A stretch of 39,409 bases of DNA from Bifidobacteriaceae bacterium (lineage in GTDB: Bacteria > Actinomycetota > Actinomycetes > Actinomycetales > Bifidobacteriaceae): NCBI GenBank assembly GCA_029227215.1, contig JAQXZM010000066.1, positions 1 to 39,409 of the forward strand, in the 5' to 3' direction. This document shows positions 23,342 to 32,519 of this stretch, in pieces (the stretch's first letter is position 1; each line of letters starts with the position of its first letter). A program made the translations under genes and the position numbers. Below the pieces are notes generated by a model. The model searched no databases. It had not been told where the DNA came from and saw only the letters and a list, made by a program, of their open reading frames with translations.

Positions 23342-24706
23342 ATGGCAACACGTTCCACGATCATGGATACCAACAGCTTCCGTCCCGAGATGGCGGATGC
23401 ACTCGACCCGCAGACGCGCAAACTCACCGAGGAACGCGAGGTGCTGGGCCCCGCATACCGGCTGTTCTACCGGCATCCCGTGCACCTGGTCAAAGGCCAG
23501 GGCAGCCACCTGTGGGATGCGGACGGCGTCGAATACCTTGACGTGTACAACAACGTCGCGTCGGTGGGGCATTGCCATCCGCGCGTCGTCGAAGCCATCA
23601 CGCGCCAAGCGTCCCTGCTCAACACGCACACACGCTACCTGCACGAGAACATCCTCAATTACGCAACCGACATCCTCTCGACAATGCCTGGCTCACTCGA
23701 CCGCATCATGTTCCAATGCACCGGCTCGGAGGCAAACGACCTCGCGGTGCGCGTGGCACAGGCCTACACGGGCGGCGAAGGCGTGATCGTGACGCACGAG
23801 GCTTACCATGGCAACTCCGCGCTCACGTCCAAGCTCTCCCCTGCCCTCGGCACCGCGCAGACGCTGGGGCTTACGATGCGCATGGTCCCCACACCCGACA
23901 CCTACCGCCTCACCATCGGCGGCAAGCCCGCCGCACAGTGCACCGCCGAGGAGTTCGGCGCATGGATGGCGGGCGAGGTGCGCAAGGCCGTCGCCGACAT
24001 GAACCGGCATGGCATCAAGTTCGCCGCGCTGCTCGCGGATTCGATCTTCTCGTCGGACGGCGTGTACCCTGACCCTGTGGGGTACCTCAAGCCCGTCATC
24101 GACACCGTGCACGAGCTGGGCGGCGTGTGGATCGCCGACGAAGTGCAGCCCGGCTTCACCCGCACCGGCGACGCGTTCTGGGGCTTCGAACGCCAAGGCA
24201 TCGTGCCGGATCTCGTGACATCCGGCAAGCCGATGGCGAACGGTCTGCCCACCTCGCTCATGGCGGCGCGGCACGAGGTGCTCGAACCCTTCGCCGGTTC
24301 CATCCCCTACTTCAACACCTTCGGCGGCAACCCCGTGTGCATGGCGGCAGCCCAGGCGACGCTCGACGTGATGCGCGACGAAGACACGATGGGCAACGCG
24401 AAGAAGGTCGGCGCTGTGTTCAAGGCGGCTGTGCAAAGCCTGCAGGACGCGCACCCATGCATCGGCGATGTGCGCGGCGCCGGGCTGTACATCGGTTGCG
24501 AAATCGTCAAGCCCGGCACCACCGAGCCAGATCAGAAGGCCGCGCTCGACATCCTCGAAACGCTGCGCGACAACCACGTGCTCACCTCCGTGTGCGGTCG
24601 CTTCGGCAACATCCTCAAGCTGCGTCCGCCGCTCGTGTTCAGCGAAAGCGACGTGGACTGGTTCATGGACGCGTTCACCAAGACGCTGGCGACGCTGGGA
24701 CTGTGA
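23342..24706 (+). CDS. Class III PLP enzyme of the phospho-lyase type (ethanolamine-phosphate / phosphohydroxylysine lyase-like)
   Basis: 454 residues of the class III aminotransferase fold. The PLP lysine is in LVTSGKPMANG (Lys296) and the ring-nitrogen Asp in WIADEVQPGF (Asp266). Several stretches match, from memory, the animal AGXT2L1/AGXT2L2 lyases more than ordinary aminotransferases: NNVASVGHCHPRVVEA, SLLNTHTRYLHENI, VPTPDTYR, YFNTFGGNPV and IGDVRGAGLYIG. Those enzymes eliminate ammonia and phosphate from O-phosphoethanolamine (giving acetaldehyde) or 5-phosphohydroxylysine. The gene is divergent from the amidase/kinase/symporter operon and followed by a GntR regulator, which supports a phosphorylated amino alcohol as substrate. 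The start has AGGAAAG upstream and a ~150-nt leader. An omega-aminotransferase is the alternative. Confidence 0.85.
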   Translation: MATRSTIMDTNSFRPEMADALDPQTRKLTEEREVLGPAYRLFYRHPVHLVKGQGSHLWDADGVEYLDVYNNVASVGHCHPRVVEAITRQASLLNTHTRYLHENILNYATDILSTMPGSLDRIMFQCTGSEANDLAVRVAQAYTGGEGVIVTHEAYHGNSALTSKLSPALGTAQTLGLTMRMVPTPDTYRLTIGGKPAAQCTAEEFGAWMAGEVRKAVADMNRHGIKFAALLADSIFSSDGVYPDPVGYLKPVIDTVHELGGVWIADEVQPGFTRTGDAFWGFERQGIVPDLVTSGKPMANGLPTSLMAARHEVLEPFAGSIPYFNTFGGNPVCMAAAQATLDVMRDEDTMGNAKKVGAVFKAAVQSLQDAHPCIGDVRGAGLYIGCEIVKPGTTEPDQKAALDILETLRDNHVLTSVCGRFGNILKLRPPLVFSESDVDWFMDAFTKTLATLGL

Positions 24707-24884
24707 TGTTGGGTCTGTGACAGGGGCCATCAGACCGGGTCGTGACATCTCAGCCTGCGCGCCATGCCACCATGCCGCCCATGCCATCCACACGTCCGCA
24801 ACCCGTGTGGGAATGCGCTGGAAATTCCTCCAACACATTCGCCCCATAGCATGCGAAGTACGAAGAGAAGCAAGGAGCAGCATC

Positions 24885-25724
24885 ATGGCAAGCATTCACC
24901 CCAAGGCCATCACGACGACGGGCGGCACCCTGAGCAAGGCGCCGCCCGCGGCAACACCTACAACAACACCGGCAGCTGCATCCACGCCAGCGCAAGAACG
25001 TGCGGAAATCATCCGGCGCATCCGCACGATCATCCGCACGGACCAGCTCATCAGCGGCGAACGCATCGGCACCGAGCGTGCGCTCGCCGAACGGCTGGGC
25101 GTCACGCGGGCGGCACTACGCTCTGCCCTCGACGCAATGGAGCGCGACCATGAGATCGTACGTCTCATCGGGCGCAAAGGCGGCATCATCGTCTCGGATG
25201 GCAAGCTCATCCGCAACATCGACACGATCGAATCGCTGCCTGCCATCGCGCGACGGCAGGGTTTCAGTCTCGACACGACGGTGCTCAATGCCACGCTCAC
25301 CGTAGCCTCCCCGGTCACAGCACGGCATCTGGGGCTGGTGGAGGGCACCCCGGTGTATGCGCTGAGCCGGCTGCGCAAACTGGGCGGCACGCCACTATCG
25401 CTCGAACAGAGCACCCTGCCCGCGCGGCTGTTCCCCAATCTGCTCACAGTGCCGAATTTCGGCAAATCGCTCTACGGCACGCTGCGCAATCATTTCAATG
25501 TCGAAATCTCCGATGCCGAAGAGACACTGGACATTCTCGAAGCGTCGGAGGAGCACGCGATGCTGCTCAACATACCGACCGGCTCGCCGCTCGTGCGCAT
25601 CCGGCGCGACGCCTACACAGCGGACGGCATCCCCGTGGAACATGCAGTGGACCTGTTCGTCGCTTCCCGCATCCGTTTCACGCTCAAAGCCACCGGCTAC
25701 GTGCGGCTTTCGGCGAGCGAATGA
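24885..25724 (+). CDS. GntR-family regulator with UTRA domain
   Basis: 279 residues. After a low-complexity Thr/Ala/Pro N-terminus (residues ~8-40), a GntR winged helix-turn-helix spans ~45-110 (IRTDQLISGERIGTERALAERLGVTRAALRSALDAMERDHEIVRLIGRKGGIIV). A UTRA ligand-binding domain follows (~130-275), with TLTVASPVTARHLGLVEGTPVYALSRLRKLGGTPLSLEQSTLPARLFP and TGSPLVRIRRDAYTADGIPVEHAVDLF. HutC/PhnF-type regulators repress nearby catabolic operons until a small molecule binds. The likely targets are the two divergent transcription units around 23 kb. ATG 24885 has AAGGAG 7 bases upstream; the open frame further 5' is antisense-like extension inside the phospho-lyase gene. The 178-bp gap before it shows only an imperfect hairpin (CCACACG/CGTGTGG, ~24789-24810). 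Confidence 0.9.
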   Translation: MASIHPKAITTTGGTLSKAPPAATPTTTPAAASTPAQERAEIIRRIRTIIRTDQLISGERIGTERALAERLGVTRAALRSALDAMERDHEIVRLIGRKGGIIVSDGKLIRNIDTIESLPAIARRQGFSLDTTVLNATLTVASPVTARHLGLVEGTPVYALSRLRKLGGTPLSLEQSTLPARLFPNLLTVPNFGKSLYGTLRNHFNVEISDAEETLDILEASEEHAMLLNIPTGSPLVRIRRDAYTADGIPVEHAVDLFVASRIRFTLKATGYVRLSASE

Positions 25725-25863
25725 GGCGTGTTGCGCAAGCAACCGCATAGAGCAGCCAGCGCGAATTTGTCATTGTCTACAATGCCGATGGCACAATCAT
25801 GCCCATGACCGAGTCCGGAATCCTCCGAAACGCCCTCTGAGGCCTTGTACACCACCGCCACGC

Positions 25864-27867
25864 CTAGCCTTCCACGAGTTCGCTCAGTTCCATCCATTCG
25901 TCTTCCAGACCGGACTTCTCGGTCTCCACCGCCTGGCGCTGCTGGTTGAGGTCGTTCAGGCCTTCGTAGTCGCTGGGGTCGTGCGCCGCCATCTGTTCAT
26001 CGATGCCGGCGATCTGCGCTTCGAGCTTCGCAAGCTTGCGTTCGATGGCGCTGATGCGCTTGCCCGCCTCGTACTTCTTCTGGCGCAACGCCTTGGCGGC
26101 TGCGGGGTCGAGAGGCTCTGCCGCCCCCGCGGAATCCCCGTCATCGGAACCCTGCGCAGCCTGTGACGCACCTGACTTATCGAACTGCGTCCTGTCGAAG
26201 CGCGCAGCGGCGCCGCCACGGCGGTCCATCTCATCGATGTAATCCTGCACGCCGCCCGGCAGATGCTGCACCTTTCCATCGATGAGGGCGTACTGCTGGT
26301 CGGTGACGCGCTCGAGCAGGTACCGATCGTGGGAGACAACGATGAGCGTGCCCGGCCAGGTGTCGAGCACATCCTCCATCACCGCAAGCATGTCGGTGTC
26401 GAGGTCATTGCCCGGCTCGTCCATGATGAGCACGTTGGGCTCGTCGAGCAGAATGAGCAGGAATTGCATGCGGCGCTTCTGGCCGCCCGAAAGGTCGGCG
26501 ATAGGCGTCATGAGCTGCGCGGACGTGAAGCCGAGGCGTTCCATCATCTGCGCCGGCGTCGTCTCCTTGCCGTCGACGATGTAGGTGGGCTTGTAACGGC
26601 TGAGCACTTCCCGGATCTTGTATTTGCCCAGTTTCTCCAGCTCGTCGAGCTGCTGGGTGAGCACCGCGAACTTGACGGTCTTGCCAATCTTCACATGGCC
26701 CAGCGTCGGCTCGATGGTGCCGTCGATGATGCCCAGCAGCGTGGATTTGCCCACGCCGTTGGCGCCTACGATGCCGAAGCGGTCGCCCGGCCCGATGAGC
26801 CACGTCACGTCGTCGAGCACGCGCTTGCCGGTGATCGTGCGGGTCTGCGCGGCGGCGGTGTCCGGTCCCAGCGGGTTGCCGTCCGCGTCCAGCGGCCGGG
26901 CGGCTGGGTCGACCGCCACCTGCACGCTCACCGCGTCGGGACCGGGGTTGGCAGGATCGGCAGCGGGCCAGATCTTCGTCACGTCCACGAGGTCCACCAC
27001 GTCCTTGCCCAGGCGCGATGTCGCCATCTGCTTGAGTTCGAGGGAGTTGCGCACCGGCGGCACGTCGGCGATGAGCTCACGGGCCTGTTTCACGTGGAAC
27101 TTCTGCTTGGTGGCGCGCGCACGGGCGCCGCGAGTGAGCCAGGCGAGCTCCTTGCGAGCGAGGTTGCGCCGCTTGGTCTCCATTACATCCGCCTGGCGGT
27201 CACGCTCCACGCGCTGCATGATGTAGGCGCTGTAGCCGCCTTCGAACGGCTCGATGAGGCCGTCGTGCACCTCCCACATGCTCTCGCACACCTCGTCGAG
27301 GAACCAACGGTCGTGCGTGACGATGAGCAAGGCGCCCTGGCCTGCGGGCCAGCGGTTCTTCAGATGCTCGGCGAGCCAATGGATCGTGAGCATATCGAGG
27401 TGGTTCGTCGGCTCGTCAAGCGCCAGAATGTCCCAATCGCGCAGCAGCAAGCGCGCCAGGTCTGCGCGGCGGCGCTGGCCGCCGGAAAGCTGGCCGACCT
27501 TCGCGTCGAGCGGAATGCCGGCAAGCAGCGTCTCCACGATCTCGCGGGATTTCGCGTCCGCCGCCCACTCGTAATCGGCGCGGTCTTCCAATGCCGCGGT
27601 GCGCACCGTCGCATCGTCGTCGAGGTGGTCGCGCTGCTCGAGGATGCCGAACGTGAGCCCGTTGCGGCGCGTCACACGGCCATCATCCGGCGTCTGCTCC
27701 CCGCTGAAAAGCTTCAAGAGCGTGGATTTGCCATCGCCGTTGCGACCCACGATGCCGATGCGGTCGCCTTCGTTCACACCCTGCGTGACGTCGGTGAAGA
27801 TGGTCTTGGTGGCGAAGGAAAGAGAAACGTGTTCGAGTCCGAGATCGAATGTTGGAGTGCTAGGCAT
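25864..27867 (-). CDS. ABC-F family ATPase (Uup-like)
   Basis: 667 residues with two ABC domains and no membrane segments. Domain 1: P-loop GIVGRNGDGKST (~38-49), signature QLSGGQRRRADLARLLL, Walker B ILALDEPTNHLD. A basic linker helix follows (QADVMETKRRNLARKELAWLTRGARARATKQ), the ribosome-interacting part in ABC-F proteins. Domain 2: GIVGANGVGKST, LSGGQKRRMQFLLILL, LIMDEPGNDLDTDM, where the usual Thr of DEPTN is Gly. The C-terminus (~600-667) is a charged coiled coil (KRISAIERKLAKLEAQI...), as in Uup. Such proteins act on stalled or assembling ribosomes rather than in transport. It is 36 bp downstream of the amidotransferase gene and probably co-transcribed. The 139 bp to the convergent gntR stop hold only a small CATTGT/ACAATG palindrome (25771-25784). 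Confidence 0.9.
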   Translation of the reverse strand: MPSTPTFDLGLEHVSLSFATKTIFTDVTQGVNEGDRIGIVGRNGDGKSTLLKLFSGEQTPDDGRVTRRNGLTFGILEQRDHLDDDATVRTAALEDRADYEWAADAKSREIVETLLAGIPLDAKVGQLSGGQRRRADLARLLLRDWDILALDEPTNHLDMLTIHWLAEHLKNRWPAGQGALLIVTHDRWFLDEVCESMWEVHDGLIEPFEGGYSAYIMQRVERDRQADVMETKRRNLARKELAWLTRGARARATKQKFHVKQARELIADVPPVRNSLELKQMATSRLGKDVVDLVDVTKIWPAADPANPGPDAVSVQVAVDPAARPLDADGNPLGPDTAAAQTRTITGKRVLDDVTWLIGPGDRFGIVGANGVGKSTLLGIIDGTIEPTLGHVKIGKTVKFAVLTQQLDELEKLGKYKIREVLSRYKPTYIVDGKETTPAQMMERLGFTSAQLMTPIADLSGGQKRRMQFLLILLDEPNVLIMDEPGNDLDTDMLAVMEDVLDTWPGTLIVVSHDRYLLERVTDQQYALIDGKVQHLPGGVQDYIDEMDRRGGAAARFDRTQFDKSGASQAAQGSDDGDSAGAAEPLDPAAAKALRQKKYEAGKRISAIERKLAKLEAQIAGIDEQMAAHDPSDYEGLNDLNQQRQAVETEKSGLEDEWMELSELVEG

Positions 27868-27903
27868 AGTGCTTCACATGGTACGTGAGCGGCGTGACGG
27901 CAT

Positions 27904-28662
27904 TCAGCTGATGACGATCTTCTCTTCCTTGGGCTCGTCCGCCGCCATCGCCTGCACCTGGCTGCGGCAGCGCGCGGCGAAGCCCATGAACACCGCCTCG
28001 GCGAAAGGCTTGATGAGCGCGTCCTTCTGCGGGTATTCCTCGCGCAGGCGGGCGACGTCGGACTTCTTCAGGTCCTTCGTCATCTCTTTCTCGCTCATCC
28101 ACTCGTCGAACAGCGCCGGCCCCACCTCCAGGTGGAACTGCATGCCCAGGCCCGAGCCGAAGCGGAACGCCTGCACCTTCGTCAGGTCGGACTTGGCGAG
28201 CGGCGTGGCGCCGGCGGGCAGCGTCACACAATCGTTGTGCCAATGCAGCACGGTCGCCTTCTTGCCCCACATGGGCAGGAACTCATGGCTGTTTTCCAGC
28301 CGGGTGATGGTGCCGAAGCCGATCTCCGGCGCCTTGCCGGGCTTGAGCTTGCCGCCGAGCGCCGTCGCCATGATCTGATGGCCCAGGCACACACCGAGCG
28401 TCGGCTTGCCCGCCACGATCGCCGCCTTCGCCAGCTTCGCCTCGACCTTCAGGCCGGGGTATTGGTCGAAATCCTGCGCGCCCATCGGGCCACCCATGAG
28501 CACGAGGCCGGCGATGGAATCGAAATCCGGCAAATCGGGCTTGGCGTCCTTGAGGATCGAAAGGCTCGTGTAAGGAATACCGCACGTGTCGAGTGCATCG
28601 AGAATGCGTCCGGGGCGTTCCCAAGGGGCATGCGTCAAGATAAGCACCTGAGACTGAGACAT
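27904..28662 (-). CDS. Class I glutamine amidotransferase-like protein
   Basis: 252 residues, a single GATase1 domain. The nucleophile elbow is TLGVCLGHQIMA (Cys92), the oxyanion region GLVLMGGPMGAQD, and the His-Glu pair lies in GLGMQFHLEVGP (His177, Glu179), so the triad is complete. No synthetase domain is attached, as in the stand-alone 'GMP synthase glutamine amidotransferase-like' group, which may act on gamma-glutamyl compounds; the substrate is unknown. An in-frame ATG 9 bases earlier (28671) is possible; 28662 is preferred because GGGGGC precedes it and the conserved sequence starts immediately. It leads a two-gene unit with the ABC-F gene. Confidence 0.85.
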   Translation of the reverse strand: MSQSQVLILTHAPWERPGRILDALDTCGIPYTSLSILKDAKPDLPDFDSIAGLVLMGGPMGAQDFDQYPGLKVEAKLAKAAIVAGKPTLGVCLGHQIMATALGGKLKPGKAPEIGFGTITRLENSHEFLPMWGKKATVLHWHNDCVTLPAGATPLAKSDLTKVQAFRFGSGLGMQFHLEVGPALFDEWMSEKEMTKDLKKSDVARLREEYPQKDALIKPFAEAVFMGFAARCRSQVQAMAADEPKEEKIVIS

Positions 28663-28956
28663 AGCCCCCATTGTTGCACGGGCACGTAACGACGCACAAA
28701 GCGCGGTGTCGCCGGGCGTGGTGGCCGCCCCGCATGCCGGCCGTATGCCACCCCGCACGCCGCCCGTATGCCGCCTGCGCGGCAAGCATGCCACGCTTCA
28801 TGTCACATGTCCACATCCCCGCGCACCACGTCTGCGCCATGTCCGCACGCCCTGCCTGCGCCATCTCTGCGGCGCTTCGAAATCCGCCATCCATTCCGTA
28901 AAATTCTTCGCAAAAACGTCTTTTCTATGTCACACAACGCAAGTAACCTCGGCTTT

Positions 28957-30570
28957 ATGAGCAACACCGAAAGCACCACGCCCCAGACCGTCTCGGCAGC
29001 AGCCGCCGGCCTGAAGCTATATGACACCGCCACGCATTCCATCACCCCGTTCGAGCCCATCAAGCCCGGCGAAGTGAGCATGTATGTGTGTGGCGCCACG
29101 GTGGACAGCTCCCCGCATGTGGGCCACCTGCGCGCGGCCGTGGCGTTCGACGTGATCCGCCGCTGGTTCACGAAGCTCGGATACAACGTCACCCTGATCC
29201 GCAACGTGACCGACATCGACGACAAGATCTTGGACAAAGCCACTGCCGCCGGCCAGCGTTGGTGGGCGCGCGCCTACCATTACGAGCGCGAATTCAGCCA
29301 CGCCTACGACACGCTGGGCGTCATCCCACCCACCTACGAGCCGCGCGCCACCGGCCACATGAACGACATGATCGACCTCGTGCAGCGCCTTATCGACCGC
29401 GGCCATGCCTATGTGGTGCCCAACGCGGACGGCACTCCGAGCGGCAACGTGTATTTCGACGTGCCTAGCTGGCCGGCGTATGGCGAGCTCACCCACCAGG
29501 AGCAGGGCACCAAGGCCGCGGACGAGGATGCCGAGGTGGCGGATCGCATGGGCCCCTCGGTGGACGCCACCGGGCCCGACAAGTACAACCCGGTGAACGA
29601 GGCGGATGCCTCCCCCGACAAGCACGATCCGCGCGACTTCGCTCTGTGGAAGGCGCCCAAGCCCTCCGACCCCGCCGACGCCCGCTGGCACGCGCCGTTC
29701 GGCGACGGCCGCCCCGGTTGGCACCTCGAATGCTCCACGATGTCGCACCGCTACTTGGGCGACGAGTTCGACATCCACGGCGGCGGCCTGGACCTGCGCT
29801 TCCCCCATCATGAAAACGAGATGGCACAGTCCCGCGCTGCCGGCTGGGGCTTCGCGCACCGCTGGATGCACCTGGCGTGGGTGACCGCCAAGGGCGAGAA
29901 GATGAGCAAGTCGCTGGGCACCGGACTGTCCATCCAAGCGGTGATGGCGAACCACAGCGCCTGGGTGGTGCGCTACGCGCTGGCGAGCGCGCATTACCGC
30001 TCCATGCTGGAATGGAGCGAGCAGTCGCTCACCGAAGCCGAGGCGGCGCATGAGCGCATCGTGAACTTCGTGCAGCGCGCCGGCGACGCCGTGGGCGCCC
30101 AGCCCACCGCCGAGGCGATCGCCGCCCTGAGCGCCGACCAGATGCCCGGCGAGTTCGTGGACGCGATGAACAACGACATCACGGTGCCCACCGCCCTGGG
30201 CGTGGTGTTCAGCGCGATTCGCACCGGCAACACGAAGCTGTCGCAGCTGGAGTCCGGCGACGAGTCGACACGCGCCGACGTGGAGGACGCTTTGCTCCAG
30301 GTGCGCGCGATGCTCGACGTGTTCGGACTCGATCCGCTCACCGAACCGTGGGCTTCCAACGCCGCTGCCGGCGGCGCGGGCGCTGATTCCGCCGCCGATG
30401 CCGAGCATGCGGCGCTCGATGCGCTCGTGACCGCACAGCTCGAGGCACGCGCCGCCGCCCGCAAGGCGAAGGACTTCGCCACGGCGGATGCGATCCGCGA
30501 CGCCCTGCAGGCAGCGGGCATTGCAATCGAAGACAAGCCCGCCGCGCCATCGACGTGGAAACTGAACTGA
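28957..30570 (+). CDS. cysS: Cysteinyl-tRNA synthetase
   Basis: 537 residues. The class I signature appears as [18 protein letters not shown] (zinc-binding Cys45 and the HIGH-type PHVGH), other zinc-site residues are in [14 protein letters not shown] and HHENEMAQS, and the KMSKS loop is [11 protein letters not shown]. The C-terminal anticodon-binding domain includes an Ala-rich insert ([19 protein letters not shown]). The enzyme charges tRNA-Cys. There are several candidate starts: 28957 (MSNTES) fits the family and has TAACCT 7 bases upstream, a leaderless-type arrangement; 28927 would add 10 residues. A strong terminator follows the stop, separating it from ffh. Confidence 0.95.
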   Translation: MSNTESTTPQTVSAAAAGLKLYDTATHSITPFEPIKPGEVSMYVCGATVDSSPHVGHLRAAVAFDVIRRWFTKLGYNVTLIRNVTDIDDKILDKATAAGQRWWARAYHYEREFSHAYDTLGVIPPTYEPRATGHMNDMIDLVQRLIDRGHAYVVPNADGTPSGNVYFDVPSWPAYGELTHQEQGTKAADEDAEVADRMGPSVDATGPDKYNPVNEADASPDKHDPRDFALWKAPKPSDPADARWHAPFGDGRPGWHLECSTMSHRYLGDEFDIHGGGLDLRFPHHENEMAQSRAAGWGFAHRWMHLAWVTAKGEKMSKSLGTGLSIQAVMANHSAWVVRYALASAHYRSMLEWSEQSLTEAEAAHERIVNFVQRAGDAVGAQPTAEAIAALSADQMPGEFVDAMNNDITVPTALGVVFSAIRTGNTKLSQLESGDESTRADVEDALLQVRAMLDVFGLDPLTEPWASNAAAGGAGADSAADAEHAALDALVTAQLEARAAARKAKDFATADAIRDALQAAGIAIEDKPAAPSTWKLN

Positions 30571-30627
30571 CGGCGCTGGTCTGACGGCGCAGATCTGACG
30601 GCACTGGTTCGTCATCCGATTTTCCCA

Positions 30628-30659
30628 AGCCGGACGGGCACTTCCCCGTCCGGCTTTTT
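30628..30659 (+). terminator. Terminator after cysS
   Basis: AGCCGGACGGG and CCCGTCCGGCT form an 11-bp stem followed by TTTTT. Confidence 0.9.
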
Positions 30660-30708
30660 GTGCTCAAAAACCGCGCCGATTCCACGCCTTGCAATAGACT
30701 AAAGAGCT

Positions 30709-32316
30709 ATGGCATTTAGTTCACTTACCGACCGCTTGACCGGGGCCTTCAAGAATCTGCGCTCCAAGGGCAAGCTCACCGAATCGGACATCGATGGGAC
30801 GATTCGCGAAATTCGCCGCGCTTTGCTGGACGCCGATGTCTCGCTCGACGTGGTTCGTTCCTTCACTTCCCGCGTGCGCGAACGCGCGCTGGGCGCCGAG
30901 GTCTCCGAGGCGCTCAATCCGGCGCAGCAGGTCGTCAAGATCGTCAACGAGGAGCTGACGAACATCCTTGGCGCCGGCGTCGACCGCCCGCTGAACTTCG
31001 CGAAGAACCCGCCCACCATCATCATGCTCGCTGGCCTTCAGGGCGCCGGCAAGACCACGCTCGCCGGCAAGCTCGGCTACTGGCTCAAGGACACGGGCCA
31101 CACGCCGCTGCTCGTCGCCTGCGATCTGCAGCGCCCGAACGCCGTGACGCAGCTGCAGGTGGTCGGCGAACGCGCCGGCGTGCCGGTCTTCGCACCCGAA
31201 CCGGGCGTGCAGACCTCCAGCTCCGACGTGGTCTCCCCCGGCCAAGCGACCGGCGACCCGGTGAAGGTGGCGCGCGAGTCCATCGACTACGCCAAGCGCA
31301 AGCTCTACGACGTGGTGATCATCGATACCGCAGGCCGCCTGGGCGTGGACGAGGAGCTCATGAAGCAGGCGCGCGACATCCGCGACGCCGTGCACCCCAA
31401 CGAAGTGCTGTTCGTCATCGACGCGATGATCGGCCAGGATGCGGTGAACACCGCCAAGGCGTTCGACGAAGGCGTGGATTTCACCGGCGTGGTGCTCTCC
31501 AAACTCGATGGCGACACCCGTGGCGGCGCCGCGCTCTCCGTGGCGAGCGTGACCGGCAAGCCGATCCTCTTCGCCTCCACCGGCGAGGGCCTGAAGGACT
31601 TCGAGGTGTTCCACCCCGACCGCATGGCCTCCCGCATCCTCGACATGGGCGACGTGCTCACCCTCATCGAGCAGGCGCAGCGCCAGTTCGACGAGAAGCA
31701 GGCCCGCGAGACGATGAACAAGATGTCCGAAGGCGAATTCGGACTCGACGACTTCATTGAGCAGCTGGAGCAGGTGCGCAAGCTCGGCTCCATGAAGAAG
31801 CTGCTCGGCATGATCCCCGGCATGGCGCAGTACCGTCAGCAGATCGACGCGCTTGACGAGCACGAGATCGACCGCACCGAGGCCATCATCTACTCGATGA
31901 CCCCGGAAGAGCGCCGCAACCCCTCCATCATCGACGGCTCGCGCCGCGCCCGCATCGCCTATGGCTGCGGCCGCACCGTGACCGACGTGAACAACCTGCT
32001 CGACCGCTTCGAACAGGCGGCGAAGATGATGAAGCGCATGAGCAGCGGCGCCCGCGGCATCCCGGGTGTGCCTGGCTATGGCAGCTCCAAGAAGAGCAAC
32101 AAGTCGTCCAAGAAGGGCCGCAAAGGCAAGAGCAAGTCCGGCAATCCGATGAAGCGCGAGGCCGAGGAGAAGGCGCTGCGCGATAAGCTTGCCGGCAAGG
32201 GCAACGCGGGCGGCAATGCGTTCGCCAAGCCGGCGGCGCAGCAGATGCCCAGCCTGGAGGATCTGCAATCCCAGCTCGGTGCGATGGGCGGGCTGAACGG
32301 CCTCATGGGCAAGTGA
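30709..32316 (+). CDS. ffh: Signal recognition particle protein Ffh (SRP54)
   Basis: 535 residues in N-G-M order. The N domain helical bundle opens with SLTDRLTGAFKNLRSKGKLTE. The GTPase motifs are G1 GLQGAGKTTLAGKL, G3 DTAGRLGVDEELM and G4 SKLDGDTRGGAALS. The M domain binds 4.5S RNA and signal sequences (MKKLLGMIPGM..., SGARGIPGVPGYG), and a Lys/Ser-rich tail follows. It targets nascent membrane proteins to the translocon with FtsY. AAAGAG lies just before the start. In related genomes ffh is commonly close to rpsP; here about 7 kb of accessory genes lie between them. Confidence 0.97.
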   Translation: MAFSSLTDRLTGAFKNLRSKGKLTESDIDGTIREIRRALLDADVSLDVVRSFTSRVRERALGAEVSEALNPAQQVVKIVNEELTNILGAGVDRPLNFAKNPPTIIMLAGLQGAGKTTLAGKLGYWLKDTGHTPLLVACDLQRPNAVTQLQVVGERAGVPVFAPEPGVQTSSSDVVSPGQATGDPVKVARESIDYAKRKLYDVVIIDTAGRLGVDEELMKQARDIRDAVHPNEVLFVIDAMIGQDAVNTAKAFDEGVDFTGVVLSKLDGDTRGGAALSVASVTGKPILFASTGEGLKDFEVFHPDRMASRILDMGDVLTLIEQAQRQFDEKQARETMNKMSEGEFGLDDFIEQLEQVRKLGSMKKLLGMIPGMAQYRQQIDALDEHEIDRTEAIIYSMTPEERRNPSIIDGSRRARIAYGCGRTVTDVNNLLDRFEQAAKMMKRMSSGARGIPGVPGYGSSKKSNKSSKKGRKGKSKSGNPMKREAEEKALRDKLAGKGNAGGNAFAKPAAQQMPSLEDLQSQLGAMGGLNGLMGK

Positions 32317-32376
32317 GGCGGCGGCGCTCGGCTGGGCGCGGCTAGCGTTGCCGACGTCGCCAAGCGTGGCTTGTGA

Positions 32377-32419
32377 CCGATCGGGTGTGTGGTGATTCTT
32401 TCGCCGCACACCCGATCGG
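32377..32419. terminator. Hairpin between ffh and the EEP-domain gene
   Basis: CCGATCGGGTGTGTGG (32377-32392) pairs with CCGCACACCCGATCGG (32404-32419) with one bulge. No T tract, so termination is uncertain. The DNA up to 32519 also contains a direct repeat ATATGTTGGGA (starting ~32477 and ~32500). Confidence 0.55.
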
Positions 32420-32519
32420 CGTATTGTGGTGTACTCGTTGGGGCAACTGCGCGATGTCCGACGCGATGTTCGACGATATGTTGGGAATACGTTGGTAAAT
32501 ATGTTGGGAAGGAGACGGC

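Noticed and set aside
17320-25724. Classical ethanolamine-utilisation (eut) or microcompartment locus
   Set aside because: No EutBC lyase, cobalamin genes, or shell proteins are present; the PLP enzyme and kinase indicate a different chemistry.
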